From: Pseudoalteromonas denitrificans DSM 6059
GTDB lineage: Bacteria; Pseudomonadota; Gammaproteobacteria; Enterobacterales; Alteromonadaceae
Direction of reading: 5' to 3'
DNA length: 64,000 bases
NCBI RefSeq assembly: GCF_900112265.1
Contig: NZ_FOLO01000027.1
Location: 1-64,000 of the forward strand
Shown here: in pieces, positions 7,082-15,727 of the stretch
Layout of the letters: each line of letters starts with the position of its first letter
Numbering within the stretch: the first letter of the stretch is position 1
Position numbers and translations under genes: made by a program
Notes under the pieces: generated by a model
Database searches by the model: none
What the model saw: the letters and a program-made list of their open reading frames with translations, nothing else
Told to the model about the DNA's origin: nothing

Positions 7082-8916
7082 TTTTTCTGTGAAACTTGCT
7101 CTGAGCCATCGTTTGGTGTACTAGTGGCTAAGTTTTTCGTAAAGCTCATACCTGAATCTGTAGATAATAAAATATCAACTTTATTACACGAGACGGGTGC
7201 TTGTTCTGTATTGGCTGTATTCCAAGTTATCAGGTTATTCGTGCCCGTCCAGCGAGTAGATACACTCGGTTCCGAAACTTTAAAGCCAGCTTCATTAGTT
7301 ACAACATTTATTTTAACTGCTTTATCTGCAATATTGCCTTTATTATCTCTAACCACTAATCGAAAGTTCATTTCTCGCGTCGTTGTTGGTAATGTTTCTC
7401 CATATTCTGAGTTATTAGACAAAATATCACCTAATTTTGGAAAAGTACGGCTGGCAGTATTTTGTGGGGAAAATGTTCTAAATAAAGGACGTTTACCATC
7501 ATCAGTATTATCATCACTTTTATTATTTGTTTGCCCACCTAAATCATACTGCTCCCAGCTATAACTCAATGTATCATTATCAGCATCAGTTGCCTGACCT
7601 GTTAACGTAAAAGGCGTTCTTGCTGGTATGGTAAAACTAGCATCTGTACTTACACTCGGTGCTTGATTTGACTTAGGCGTATTTGTACCACAGCTACCTG
7701 CTTTAGAGATAAATGATGAAATTTGATCTATAGAGTGAATATGAAAAAACGGATCTGAGTTATTTTGCAGGTTTTGCGCTTCACATATGCCTGCATATCC
7801 CATAATTGTGGTTGCACTACCTGGTTCGTACGCACTTAATGATTCTCGATTTCCTTCACAGGAACCTGCCGCACCATTAAAGGTATGATCGGCACCAAAT
7901 TGGTGGCCTATTTCATGGGCAACATAATCTATATGAAATGCATCTGCTGTTGGGCTGTCACTACCTGTCAGTCCTTCTGCTTTTGTTTCAGAACAAACAA
8001 CTTCAAACCCTGCTAGTCCCCCTCCACCAGTGCCAACAATATGACCAATATCATAATTAGCATTACCAATTGCATTATTGATAACCTGTGAAATTGCATC
8101 AATGTCTTCATCAGTATTTTTAAAAGGGTCACTATTTTTGTCGGTATATATAATCGTGTCATTATTAGCCACCAGCTCAAGCTTTATGGCTAAATCTCTT
8201 TGATAGACTTCGTTAACACGGTTTAATAATGTCACTAACGCTGCTAATGTACTTGCTTTTGTACCACCATGAAATTCACTATATTCACCGGTTGTGGCAA
8301 TAGCAATTTTATATGTTTTCATTTGCTGTGTATTTTTAAGGCGTACTTTTTCAGAATGAGTACGTGCTGATCTTAAAGTATTTTTACGAGGGGCCAACCT
8401 TTTCCCTAAAGCTGATTTACTAATAGGTAGTGCATTTTTTCTAAAGTAACTCTGGTATTGAAACTGATCATCTCGGCTTTTAGGTTCAATAAAAACCTTA
8501 TCCCCTTCATAATTAAAAACACCATGAAAACCACTTGGGGTGATATCAAATCGACCATGATGTTCAGGGTTGCTTACTTGGTAACCCGAAAATGTTCTTA
8601 TGTTTGGATATTTTTGGGCAAGTTCAGGGCTCATTACACTTGATAGTTGCAATTTAAATTTTTCAAACTTCCCATCTGGTAGCGGTAAGTCAAGTATAAA
8701 GCTTTCACCATTAACGAGAAGGTGTTCAAGAGAATCAAAATTTAATCTAAATTGTGAAGATTTAAGCGCTTTACTATTAATACGTTTTACATCTACAACA
8801 GCAGCATTTTGTATCGCAGACCAATTTGTTTTTTTAAACGTATGCATATCTTGTGCTTGGGTAGTATTAGCGCCCAAAATACTTAACATGACAATACTTG
8901 TGTACAACTTCTTCAT
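7072..8916 (-). CDS. Reprolysin-like zinc metalloprotease, 5' part of a frameshifted gene
   Basis: The 614-residue frame has a Sec signal (MKKLYTSIVMLSILGANTTQ, cleavage near AQA) and a propeptide. An M12B/reprolysin-like domain carries HEIGHQFGADH (about 332-342: three zinc His and the catalytic Glu) and the Met-turn IMGYAG (about 372). Bacterial Ig-like segments follow. Relatives are secreted by type II secretion. The frame ends prematurely with QKKRE after a run of five A (7082-7086). One extra A would restore a continuous protein of about 856 residues with the frame at 6347-7081. Minus-one slippage at G-AAA-AAG would do the same. The alternatives are recent mutation, homopolymer sequencing error or programmed frameshift. 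Confidence 0.85.
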   Translation of the reverse strand: MKKLYTSIVMLSILGANTTQAQDMHTFKKTNWSAIQNAAVVDVKRINSKALKSSQFRLNFDSLEHLLVNGESFILDLPLPDGKFEKFKLQLSSVMSPELAQKYPNIRTFSGYQVSNPEHHGRFDITPSGFHGVFNYEGDKVFIEPKSRDDQFQYQSYFRKNALPISKSALGKRLAPRKNTLRSARTHSEKVRLKNTQQMKTYKIAIATTGEYSEFHGGTKASTLAALVTLLNRVNEVYQRDLAIKLELVANNDTIIYTDKNSDPFKNTDEDIDAISQVINNAIGNANYDIGHIVGTGGGGLAGFEVVCSETKAEGLTGSDSPTADAFHIDYVAHEIGHQFGADHTFNGAAGSCEGNRESLSAYEPGSATTIMGYAGICEAQNLQNNSDPFFHIHSIDQISSFISKAGSCGTNTPKSNQAPSVSTDASFTIPARTPFTLTGQATDADNDTLSYSWEQYDLGGQTNNKSDDNTDDGKRPLFRTFSPQNTASRTFPKLGDILSNNSEYGETLPTTTREMNFRLVVRDNKGNIADKAVKINVVTNEAGFKVSEPSVSTRWTGTNNLITWNTANTEQAPVSCNKVDILLSTDSGMSFTKNLATSTPNDGSEQVSQKKRE

Positions 8917-8994
8917 ATAAATCTCCGATGAGTATTAGCTTACATCTTGAGTTTATCGAGTATGAAGTCGTTTTGGGGTAACAGTTTGTCCTTG

Positions 8995-9018
8995 CTTTGT
9001 ATCACGGTGGATACAAAG
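8995..9018. promoter_or_regulatory. Perfect inverted repeat before the protease gene
   Basis: CTTTGTATC-ACGGTG-GATACAAAG is a 9-bp perfect inverted repeat with a 6-bp centre, 79-102 bp upstream of the protease ATG. It has operator-like geometry. The half-site GATACAAA also occurs in the sites at 3586 and 11569, but here TACA-N6-TACA spacing is absent. The binding protein is unknown. Confidence 0.4.
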
Positions 9019-9033
9019 TTATTATTTACTTTT

Positions 9034-9524
9034 TTATAATACCAACCTTAGTTTTTCAGATAATAAATCTGCATCTTTTATGATGGGTGAGTGCTTAGAG
9101 ATCGCAATGTAACTGCTCATACTTTTATTATAGTGATAAGAGAAACTTTCAATTTATGTTTAAAACGTATTCTTTCAATAATGGGATTAATAGACTCTTC
9201 TCTGCCTAAAAATGTATCTATACGCCCTTTCAATAACATGCCAATTAATTGCTCTATTGTACTAACCTTAACTTTAATTAAAGTTGCATCATTATCAAGT
9301 TGATCGAAATATGCTGCTCCTCTCAACAAGCCAATTCTTAAATCTTTATGCTTGATACGTTTCAACATTTTTTCAGAAATAGATAATATATAAAATTTAA
9401 TCGGATAAACTTGTGTAAAAATTGCAGGCTTTAAATATGTTGCTAGTTTAATCTTACCTAATATTTTGGCATAGGAATTTGATGAAAAAAGGATAAACAT
9501 CACAATAAAATATGGCGAATTCAT
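9034..9524 (-). pseudogene. Decayed periplasmic solute-binding protein (SBP_bac_3-like)
   Basis: The 135-residue open frame starts with a signal-like segment (MNSPYFIVMFILFSSNSYA) and then has IGLLRGAAYFDQ and LLKGRIDTFLGREESI, typical of the C-terminal half of family 3 solute-binding proteins. A central block of roughly 100 residues seems to be missing. After the stop at 9117 the family C-terminus continues in the minus-one frame (SYIAISKHSPIIKDADLL, ending LRLVL, stop at 9034), so a base has been lost near the A-run at about 9122-9125. An internal deletion plus a frameshift makes this a pseudogene. It lies between the protease and TonB receptor genes on the same strand. Confidence 0.7.
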
Positions 9525-9599
9525 GGAGCAGACTCACAAAGCAAGATATTTAAATAGATTTACAGAACTTTAACATACTGGAATATGCTAGTAAGTTTA

Positions 9600-11486
9600 T
9601 CAATTAGCCCAGTTTATACCAAAACCAATTTGGCGCTCTTCTGACAAAGCGCTTTTATTGTCCGCAGTCAGAACATATTGTTTGTTTAATAGATTATTAA
9701 GCCATAAACTGATTTGAAAATTTTCCGTAATGTCGTATATGAATTTTGAATTTATTACCGTTATTTTTTTTAATACTTGCTCACCGAATGCAATCTTATT
9801 TTTTTTAAACCTATGTTTCACCGATAGTACCCCTCGATAACTATTAGTTTGGTAATCGAGTTTGATTTGTATTTTGTTTGCTGATATATCGTTAAGATAA
9901 TTACCTTTTGAATCTTCTGACGTTAAATAATGTCCAAGAAACTGATATGTTAGATTCCGATAAAGATCACCTGACAGTCTAAATTCAAGCCCTTTGATAT
10001 AAGCATTTCTAACATTTTTATAACTCCTAACATTTTTACCTATTTGAACTCTTTCTATATAATTTTTTACGTTATTTTTAAATAGTGAAGCATCAAAAGA
10101 AGTCGTATTAGCTTGATAGCTTAATTTAGACTCATAATTTATTGAAGTTTCAGGTATTAAATTCCGATTACCCAAGGTTTTCCCTCTGCCTGTAGTACCT
10201 GTGTAAAACCGCTCTGACAAAGTTGCAAACCTAAAACCTTGACTGACCGAAGATGATAATTGCCAATTATCAAAGAAGCTAAAAGCAATACTTGAATAAC
10301 CCGTTAACTGATTATCTGAAAAGTCACTCTCCTGCTTTTGTTTTATAAAGTTATACCGCATTCCTGTACTTAACATGAAATCACTTAACTTTACATTTAC
10401 ATTGCCAAAAATGCCTGCTTGATACTGATCTGCAGCTAAGTTAAGCCCTTTCTTTATTGAGTTTTTACTCACTTTTATTTCTTGCTCTTTCGCAGTAACA
10501 TTTTTTCGATATTCTTGATCTAAACCAAAAGACCCAGACCAGCCATTAAAATTAAAGTGACTATTAATGTTTGCAGTAAAATCTGTAGATTGTGTGTTTA
10601 CTTCATTTCGACGTTTATTAAATCTGATTATTTTTGTTTTTAATGCTTGTTTATGAACTGCTAAGTTTAACGCCCATGTTGATGCTGTTAATCCAAACTG
10701 GCCTAAAATATGTGTTTCTTTAGGGTATGATGTGTTTTTCTTTAATACAAAGTCATCTGAGTTTGCTTTACCGATATCATGAGCATAACTTGGCAATAAA
10801 AATGCGTAAGCCTTAATGCCATCAAGAACGTCAAACCTAGTCATAAGACTTGCCGAAGTCTGCTCAAAGTGTGAATTAAGGTTTTCCCCCAAAGGGGTCT
10901 TTTTATTCTTTTCTTTTTGATGACTCATTGCAAAAGAAAAACCATCATTCCCCCATGCAGCTTTATTTGTAAAAATATCGCCTGAATACTCATAGCTAGA
11001 AGTGGCACTAAGAGATTGGAAAAATTTCGGTTTCATTTGTACAACGCCCCCGATGGCACCAGAACCATAAAACGTTGCACCTGCACCTTTAATAATTTCA
11101 ATTTCATCAATAAAAAAAGAATCTATAAAAGAAGTAGAGCTACCAGCGCTACGTTCACTATTGAGTGTAATACCTGAAAGTTGAGTTTGAACACGAAAGC
11201 CCGATAAACCACGGACTGAAAAAACTTGGAACTTCCCGCCTTGACCATTTAAGTCAACACCCGCTGTAGTTGAAATTAATTCTGAGAAAGTATTGCTTGG
11301 ATTAAGTGTTTCATCTAAATATATATAGTCATTACTAAATATTTCAGAATACGCTGCGCTATGTTTCTTCCCTACGATTTCAATTGACTCTACATTGTTA
11401 ATCCCTGCGACTTGATTTATTTCACCGCCGTGCCCTATAAACGGTAAAAAAATTAAAGAACCAATAATGCAAATAAAAAACTTCAT
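9600..11486 (-). CDS. TonB-dependent outer-membrane receptor
   Basis: The receptor has about 628 residues from ATG 11486 (MKFFICIIGSLIFLPFIGHG, a signal peptide). The open frame extends back to 11540 but lacks a signal there. The plug domain is recognisable by SELISTTAGVDLNGQGG, FSVRGLSGFRVQTQLSGI and IEIIKGAGATFYGSGAIGG. A beta-barrel follows with a TonB-box-III-like end (IGFGINWAN). It should import a siderophore, haem, cobalamin or another ligand with TonB energy; the substrate cannot be told. Upstream of the start is a TACA-N6-TACA site (11569), shared with the divergent adhesin-like gene. The barrel is short for the family but complete. Confidence 0.85.
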   Translation of the reverse strand: MKFFICIIGSLIFLPFIGHGGEINQVAGINNVESIEIVGKKHSAAYSEIFSNDYIYLDETLNPSNTFSELISTTAGVDLNGQGGKFQVFSVRGLSGFRVQTQLSGITLNSERSAGSSTSFIDSFFIDEIEIIKGAGATFYGSGAIGGVVQMKPKFFQSLSATSSYEYSGDIFTNKAAWGNDGFSFAMSHQKEKNKKTPLGENLNSHFEQTSASLMTRFDVLDGIKAYAFLLPSYAHDIGKANSDDFVLKKNTSYPKETHILGQFGLTASTWALNLAVHKQALKTKIIRFNKRRNEVNTQSTDFTANINSHFNFNGWSGSFGLDQEYRKNVTAKEQEIKVSKNSIKKGLNLAADQYQAGIFGNVNVKLSDFMLSTGMRYNFIKQKQESDFSDNQLTGYSSIAFSFFDNWQLSSSVSQGFRFATLSERFYTGTTGRGKTLGNRNLIPETSINYESKLSYQANTTSFDASLFKNNVKNYIERVQIGKNVRSYKNVRNAYIKGLEFRLSGDLYRNLTYQFLGHYLTSEDSKGNYLNDISANKIQIKLDYQTNSYRGVLSVKHRFKKNKIAFGEQVLKKITVINSKFIYDITENFQISLWLNNLLNKQYVLTADNKSALSEERQIGFGINWAN

Positions 11487-11568
11487 ATAGTGACAACCTA
11501 AAAACATAAAACACAGCGTATTCGGTGCATAAACTATCAATTTAGAATCACTTTATATATAAACCAAA

Positions 11569-11582
11569 TGTACCAGTTTGTA
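11569..11582 (-). promoter_or_regulatory. RstA-box-like site between the TonB receptor and adhesin-like genes
   Basis: On the minus strand this reads TACA-AACTGG-TACA within GATACAAACTGGTACATTTG, with the same spacing and the same GATACAAA start as the site at 3586. A further GATACAAA lies at 11601-11608 on the plus strand. The site is 83-96 bp before the receptor ATG and about 130 bp before the divergent gene, so it could control both. Confidence 0.4.
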
Positions 11583-11711
11583 TCAAACCGATAGTTTTAG
11601 GATACAAATCACTACACAAGTTATGTTGCCAAAAAGTTAACAACAAGTAACATTTGCGAGCAAGTAATTTGAGAAATAAAACTCATATAACTAACTTGAA
11701 GTGAAAAAATA

Positions 11712-12599
11712 ATGAAATCTTTAACTTTACTATTAGGTCTTAGCTTGACAAATATGGCCTATGCAAAAACTTATACGATAGAGGATGTGACACTTGAGAA
11801 TTATAGTTGGATAGGTAATTTACCTGAGAATAGAAAAGTTAAAGTCATTAACCATTTTGGTAATATCAGTTCACGAATTAGAAGTGAAGATAACATTGGT
11901 GTGTCAGCTTCAATTCAAAAAATAGGGCCAGATCCCGCCATCCCCAAGTTTGATATACAAGAAACATCTAAATTTACGATTATCACAGTGCAATACCCTC
12001 AAGGGCAATTTGATGAAGAGGGTCATTTTATTGGCAGGGTTGATATTGCAGTGACAATTCCTGAAACCGTTAGTATTGAAATGGAATCAACTTGGGGAGA
12101 CATTAAGTCAAAAAAACACTTCTCAAATCTATGGGCAAAAACAACATCAGGAGACATCGATTTAGGCTCCGTCGGTGAATTAAATGCCTTTACGACTTCA
12201 GGTAACATTACATTAGATCATTACAATATAAACTGGCATAACAATCAAAATGTTATAACAGACAGCGGTAACATTAATTTCACTCTTGCAAAGCAAGCAA
12301 ATATTAATATTCAAGCATCTGCAAAATCTCTCACGAGCAACTTCAACCAAAATAATATTATTTCAAATAAATATATTTCATCATTTTCATTTGATCTTAA
12401 TCACGCAAATTCCTCTATCAATTTAAGTGCGCCAAATGGACATATCAATATTAAATTAATTGAAAAACCCCATGGCGGCTATATCAGTTTACCCGGAAAT
12501 TTCAAGGGAGACATAAGAGACTTGCCAACTGTTGTACCTTGGAAACCAGGCGATCCTATTGTTGAAAGAAATGATAGGAATTATCAAAAGAAACAATAG
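11712..12599 (+). CDS. Exported DUF4097-like beta-helix protein with shared C-terminal motif
   Basis: The 295-residue protein has a signal peptide (MKSLTLLLGLSLTNMAYA). Its body of repeated short strands (GNISSRIRSEDNIGVSAS, MESTWGDIKSKKHF, TTSGDIDLGSVGELNAFTTS, DSGNINFTL) is typical of DUF4097/DUF4098 right-handed beta-solenoid, adhesin-like proteins. The last 30 residues (266-295) contain GDIRDLPTVVPWKPGDP, closely matching residues 66-82 of the next gene's product. It is divergent from the TonB receptor and co-directional with the secreted PPC protein. The function is unknown; the shared motif suggests a common processing or partner-binding step with its neighbour. Confidence 0.75.
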   Translation: MKSLTLLLGLSLTNMAYAKTYTIEDVTLENYSWIGNLPENRKVKVINHFGNISSRIRSEDNIGVSASIQKIGPDPAIPKFDIQETSKFTIITVQYPQGQFDEEGHFIGRVDIAVTIPETVSIEMESTWGDIKSKKHFSNLWAKTTSGDIDLGSVGELNAFTTSGNITLDHYNINWHNNQNVITDSGNINFTLAKQANINIQASAKSLTSNFNQNNIISNKYISSFSFDLNHANSSINLSAPNGHINIKLIEKPHGGYISLPGNFKGDIRDLPTVVPWKPGDPIVERNDRNYQKKQ

Positions 12600-12668
12600 T
12601 TCCTCACTTATATAAAAATAATGACAAGAATTAGTTAAATTTTTTAGCGGGTTTGCCCCTGTATAAAA

Positions 12669-12749
12669 ATGAAACTAAAAGTGGTGCTCGCCTGTAAATT
12701 GACGGATCAAGCGTTGATGGTGGGAAGCCTGTTGCAAAGTGTGCACTAA
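12669..12749 (+). other. Possible 26-codon leader ORF in the 5' UTR
   Basis: ATG AAA CTA ... CAC TAA encodes MKLKVVLACKLTDQALMVGS plus six residues. It ends 26 bp before the secreted-protein start. It uses GC-richer codons (GTG, CTC, GCC, CTG) than its surroundings and has no clear ribosome site. It might be a leader peptide, a remnant of another gene or chance. Confidence 0.25.
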
Positions 12750-12775
12750 ATTTATGTAAAATCAGGTATTAAACA

Positions 12776-14509
12776 ATGAAATATAATGACAATAAAATAT
12801 CTAAAATTGCAAAATCTGTAAACAAAATTCTGGGCTCTTCAGCCTTAGTGATGATGTTTTCAGGACCTGCATTAGCGACAAATAAACCAGTACTAATAAA
12901 CGATAGCCAAATATTACAAGAATTTAAAGGCGCTCAATTAATGGATACTGTTTCACCTGAATTTTTTGCAGGTGATGTGCGAGACTTAGAAACAATTTCA
13001 CCTTGGACAGCAGGCGATCCGGTAAAATCAATACCTCGCAGAATTTACCCTAATTTCAATAAAAGCCCCTTAACTACTCCTATAAACACAGTGACAGGTA
13101 ATGATGATCATTTAGTTCACTTACAAAATGATGCTCAAAACACCTACTCACGTGCTGTTAACGATGGTTCAGTTAATATTGATGGTATTGCTTTTACAGG
13201 TGTTAATCCGGCAGACCCCACAGGGACGGTTGGCAAAAACCATTACATTCAATCTATTAATGGCAATTCTGGCGCTTTATTTTCTATCTTTGATAAAGCA
13301 ACGGGAAATAAAGTGTCAGGCCCAACAGCCATGTCTACTTTAGCAACAAATTTATGTAAAAATGCTTTAGGCGACCCTATCGTATTTTATGATGAAACAG
13401 CACAACGTTATGTCATGACAGAGTTTAGTAATCAAACTGGTCGCAGCTTATGTGTTTATGTATCAAAAACTGATAATCCTGTATCCGGTGGTTGGTACGC
13501 ATATGAATTTCAAGCCCCTGAATTTCCAGATTATCCTAAATTTGGCCGTTGGGGAGATTCTTATTATATTGGCACAAATGAAAGTGCAGGCCCAGGTATT
13601 TATGCGATTGAACGTAGCAAATTACTCGCTGGCCAAACAGCAAGAATGCAACGTAAAACCGCACCAAAGCTTGCAGGTTTAGGCTTTCAAATGATGGTAC
13701 CTGTTGATGTTGATACGGTATCAGGACCAGATGCAAATGCACCGGGTTTATTTATTCGCCAAAATGATGATGAAATAAATAATAAAGGCAGTAACAATGC
13801 TAGCCAAGATTATATTGAGTTGTGGACATTTAAGCCTGACTATAACAACAGCGCTAATACACAATTAGCAGGGCCAATTAAGATTGCTATCAGTGAATTT
13901 GATTCTGATGTCTGTACTGGCGGCGCGCAAGGCTTTGGTTGTTTAAAACAAAAAGGGTCAACTAAAACTTTAGACCCTGTTCGTGAAGTCGTTATGTATC
14001 GCGCACAATATCGTAAATTTGCCGCACATGAGTCAATTGTTGGTAACTTTGTGCATGATGCAGGTTCAGACAGAGCTGGCATTCGTTGGTTTGAGTTAAG
14101 AAAAGTTGGTTCAGGTAGCTGGGCACTTCACCAAGAAGGTACATATGCACCATCGGGTACTGACAATCGCTTTATGGGCTCAGCAGCTATGGATGGTAGT
14201 GGTAATATTGCTTTGTCATACCATATTGCAGGGGTTGATACCTATCCAGGCATTAATATGACAGGTAGATTAGCATCTGATACAAATGGCACTATGACAC
14301 AAACTGAAAAAGTACTTGTTGCAGGCACAAGTCATATTGCCAGTGATAGAAATGGTGATTATAGTCATTTGTCAATTGATCCAGTTGATAACTGTACATT
14401 TTGGATGACCAGCGATTACGGTAAAGAAGGTGGAAAATGGGCAACAAGTATGTGCAAATACGTCATTAAAACCGATTTCAATTACAACAACTGCAACTGG
14501 TGGCTTTAA
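12776..14509 (+). CDS. Large secreted protein, 5' part of a frameshifted gene
   Basis: The 577-residue frame has a long signal region (GSSALVMMFSGPALA, cleavage near residue 34). A pro-region contains GDVRDLETISPWTAGDP (66-82). A beta-propeller-like domain follows (GVNPADPTGTVGKNHYIQSI, YVSKTDNPVSGGWYAYEF, GRWGDSYYIGTNES). I know such proteins in marine gammaproteobacteria as secreted proteins of unassigned activity; no catalytic motif is clear. The frame ends in an unlikely tail (NNCNWWL), while the family-like sequence continues in the next frame from about 14470. Removing one A from the A4 run at 14468-14471 would give a continuous protein of about 950 residues with the 14430-15629 frame. 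Confidence 0.75.
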   Translation: MKYNDNKISKIAKSVNKILGSSALVMMFSGPALATNKPVLINDSQILQEFKGAQLMDTVSPEFFAGDVRDLETISPWTAGDPVKSIPRRIYPNFNKSPLTTPINTVTGNDDHLVHLQNDAQNTYSRAVNDGSVNIDGIAFTGVNPADPTGTVGKNHYIQSINGNSGALFSIFDKATGNKVSGPTAMSTLATNLCKNALGDPIVFYDETAQRYVMTEFSNQTGRSLCVYVSKTDNPVSGGWYAYEFQAPEFPDYPKFGRWGDSYYIGTNESAGPGIYAIERSKLLAGQTARMQRKTAPKLAGLGFQMMVPVDVDTVSGPDANAPGLFIRQNDDEINNKGSNNASQDYIELWTFKPDYNNSANTQLAGPIKIAISEFDSDVCTGGAQGFGCLKQKGSTKTLDPVREVVMYRAQYRKFAAHESIVGNFVHDAGSDRAGIRWFELRKVGSGSWALHQEGTYAPSGTDNRFMGSAAMDGSGNIALSYHIAGVDTYPGINMTGRLASDTNGTMTQTEKVLVAGTSHIASDRNGDYSHLSIDPVDNCTFWMTSDYGKEGGKWATSMCKYVIKTDFNYNNCNWWL

Positions 14510-15629
14510 CAAACCCATTAATTTTGCATACGCTAACCTACCGACAGGATTTACAGGCAACTTTTCTACCAACCCTGTAACACCAGGTTCAAGCTCTAAT
14601 GCAACAGTTTCTGTTGGAAATATTAATACAGGTAGCTATAACTTTAAAATAAATAGCACAGCAACAGGTGTTTCAACACAAGCACTTGATGTTGCAGTAA
14701 CAATTGCCAACAAACCAGCAAGTGTTAATTTGGAAACCCCAACCTCTGGCGCTTCAAATACCCCTATCAGACCCACATTTAGCTGGCAGACACAAAACTC
14801 TGTTACTTCATATCGTATTGAAATTGCGACAGATAGTTCGTTTAACAATATTGCAGCAACAGGCACTGTAAATAATGGAACTAATTATCAACCCTCTGCA
14901 GATCTTGCTGTAAATACTACCTACTACTGGCGCGTAAGAGCTGATAATGGATGTGGTAATACTTGGTCATCTACTGCTACCTTTACAACATCAGCAGCTG
15001 CAAGCTCTTCAACATTAATAAAAGGCACTGCAAAAACAAACTTAGCAAGTGATTCCGGTACTGAGAAAGCCTTTACTTTTGATGTACCAGCTGGTGCTTC
15101 AAAGTTGACTTTCAAAACTTCAGGCGGTTCTGGAGATGTTGATCTTCATGTGAAATTTGGTCAAAAGGCAACAAGTAGTACATATGATTGTCGTCCATAT
15201 AAACCAGGAAATACTGAAACTTGTGCAATTACTAACGTACAAGAGGGTACTTATCACGTCATGCTAAAAGGGTATGAAACTTATGCTGGTGTTTCGTTAA
15301 TTGCTGACTATGATACTGCGCCAGGTTCTTCAAATACGATTGATGAAACAGGTTTAGCGGGCACTGCTTCAACTAAGCTATATCGTACAATTACAGTACC
15401 TTCAGGTATGAGTTCACTCAATGTTGCTCTATCGGGTGGTACAGGTGATGCTGATTTATACGTGAACTTTGCTAGTAAGCCAACAACAAGTACCTACAAA
15501 TGTCGTCCATTCCAACCAGGTAATACTGAAACTTGTACGATCAATAACCCTGAAGCTGGGCAATGGCATATAGGTGTATTTGGATATGAAACTTTTGCTG
15601 ATATTAAATTAACAGCAAGTTCAAAATAA
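14430..15629 (+). pseudogene. 3' part of the secreted protein: FN3-like and two PPC domains
   Basis: This frame continues the preceding gene. From about 14472 it reads ISITTTATGGFNKPINFAYA, an Ig-like segment. A fibronectin-III-like domain follows (ASNTPIRPTFSWQT, NTTYYWRVRADNGCGNTWSS). Two pre-peptidase C-terminal (PPC) domains end the protein: KAFTFDVPAGASKLTFKTSG...GDVDLHVKFG...CRPYKPGNTETC and YRTITVPSGMSSLNVALSG...GDADLYVNF...CRPFQPGNTETC. PPC domains occur on secreted proteases and carbohydrate-active enzymes of marine bacteria, usually type II secreted. The GTG at 14430 lies in the overlap with no clear ribosome site, so independent expression is unlikely. Without the shift the two frames form one protein. 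Confidence 0.8.
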
Positions 15630-15683
15630 CTTCTGGATGAAGTATACCCATATCGCACTTTATTAATTGGGTATAACAACCAA

Positions 15684-15710
15684 GCCGCAGCTACCCACTG
15701 CGGCTTTTTT
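15684..15710 (+). terminator. Rho-independent terminator after the PPC gene
   Basis: GCCGCAG-CTACCCA-CTGCGGC is followed by TTTTTT. The 7-bp GC stem ends 55-75 bp after the stop of the secreted-protein gene. Just upstream, ATACCCAT...ATTGGGTAT (about 15648-15674) is a weak inverted repeat that could be a trace of the dispersed element. Confidence 0.9.
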
Positions 15711-15727
15711 ATTTTATAGTTTTAAAC

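Noticed and set aside
6971..7564. Plus-strand open frame of 197 codons across the protease frameshift
   Set aside because: Antisense to a well-recognised protease; no ribosome site and no family similarity.
12650..12745. Possible riboswitch (c-di-GMP or cobalamin) before the secreted protein
   Set aside because: Conserved cores of these classes are not present in the right order; a short leader ORF explains the GC-rich patch equally well.
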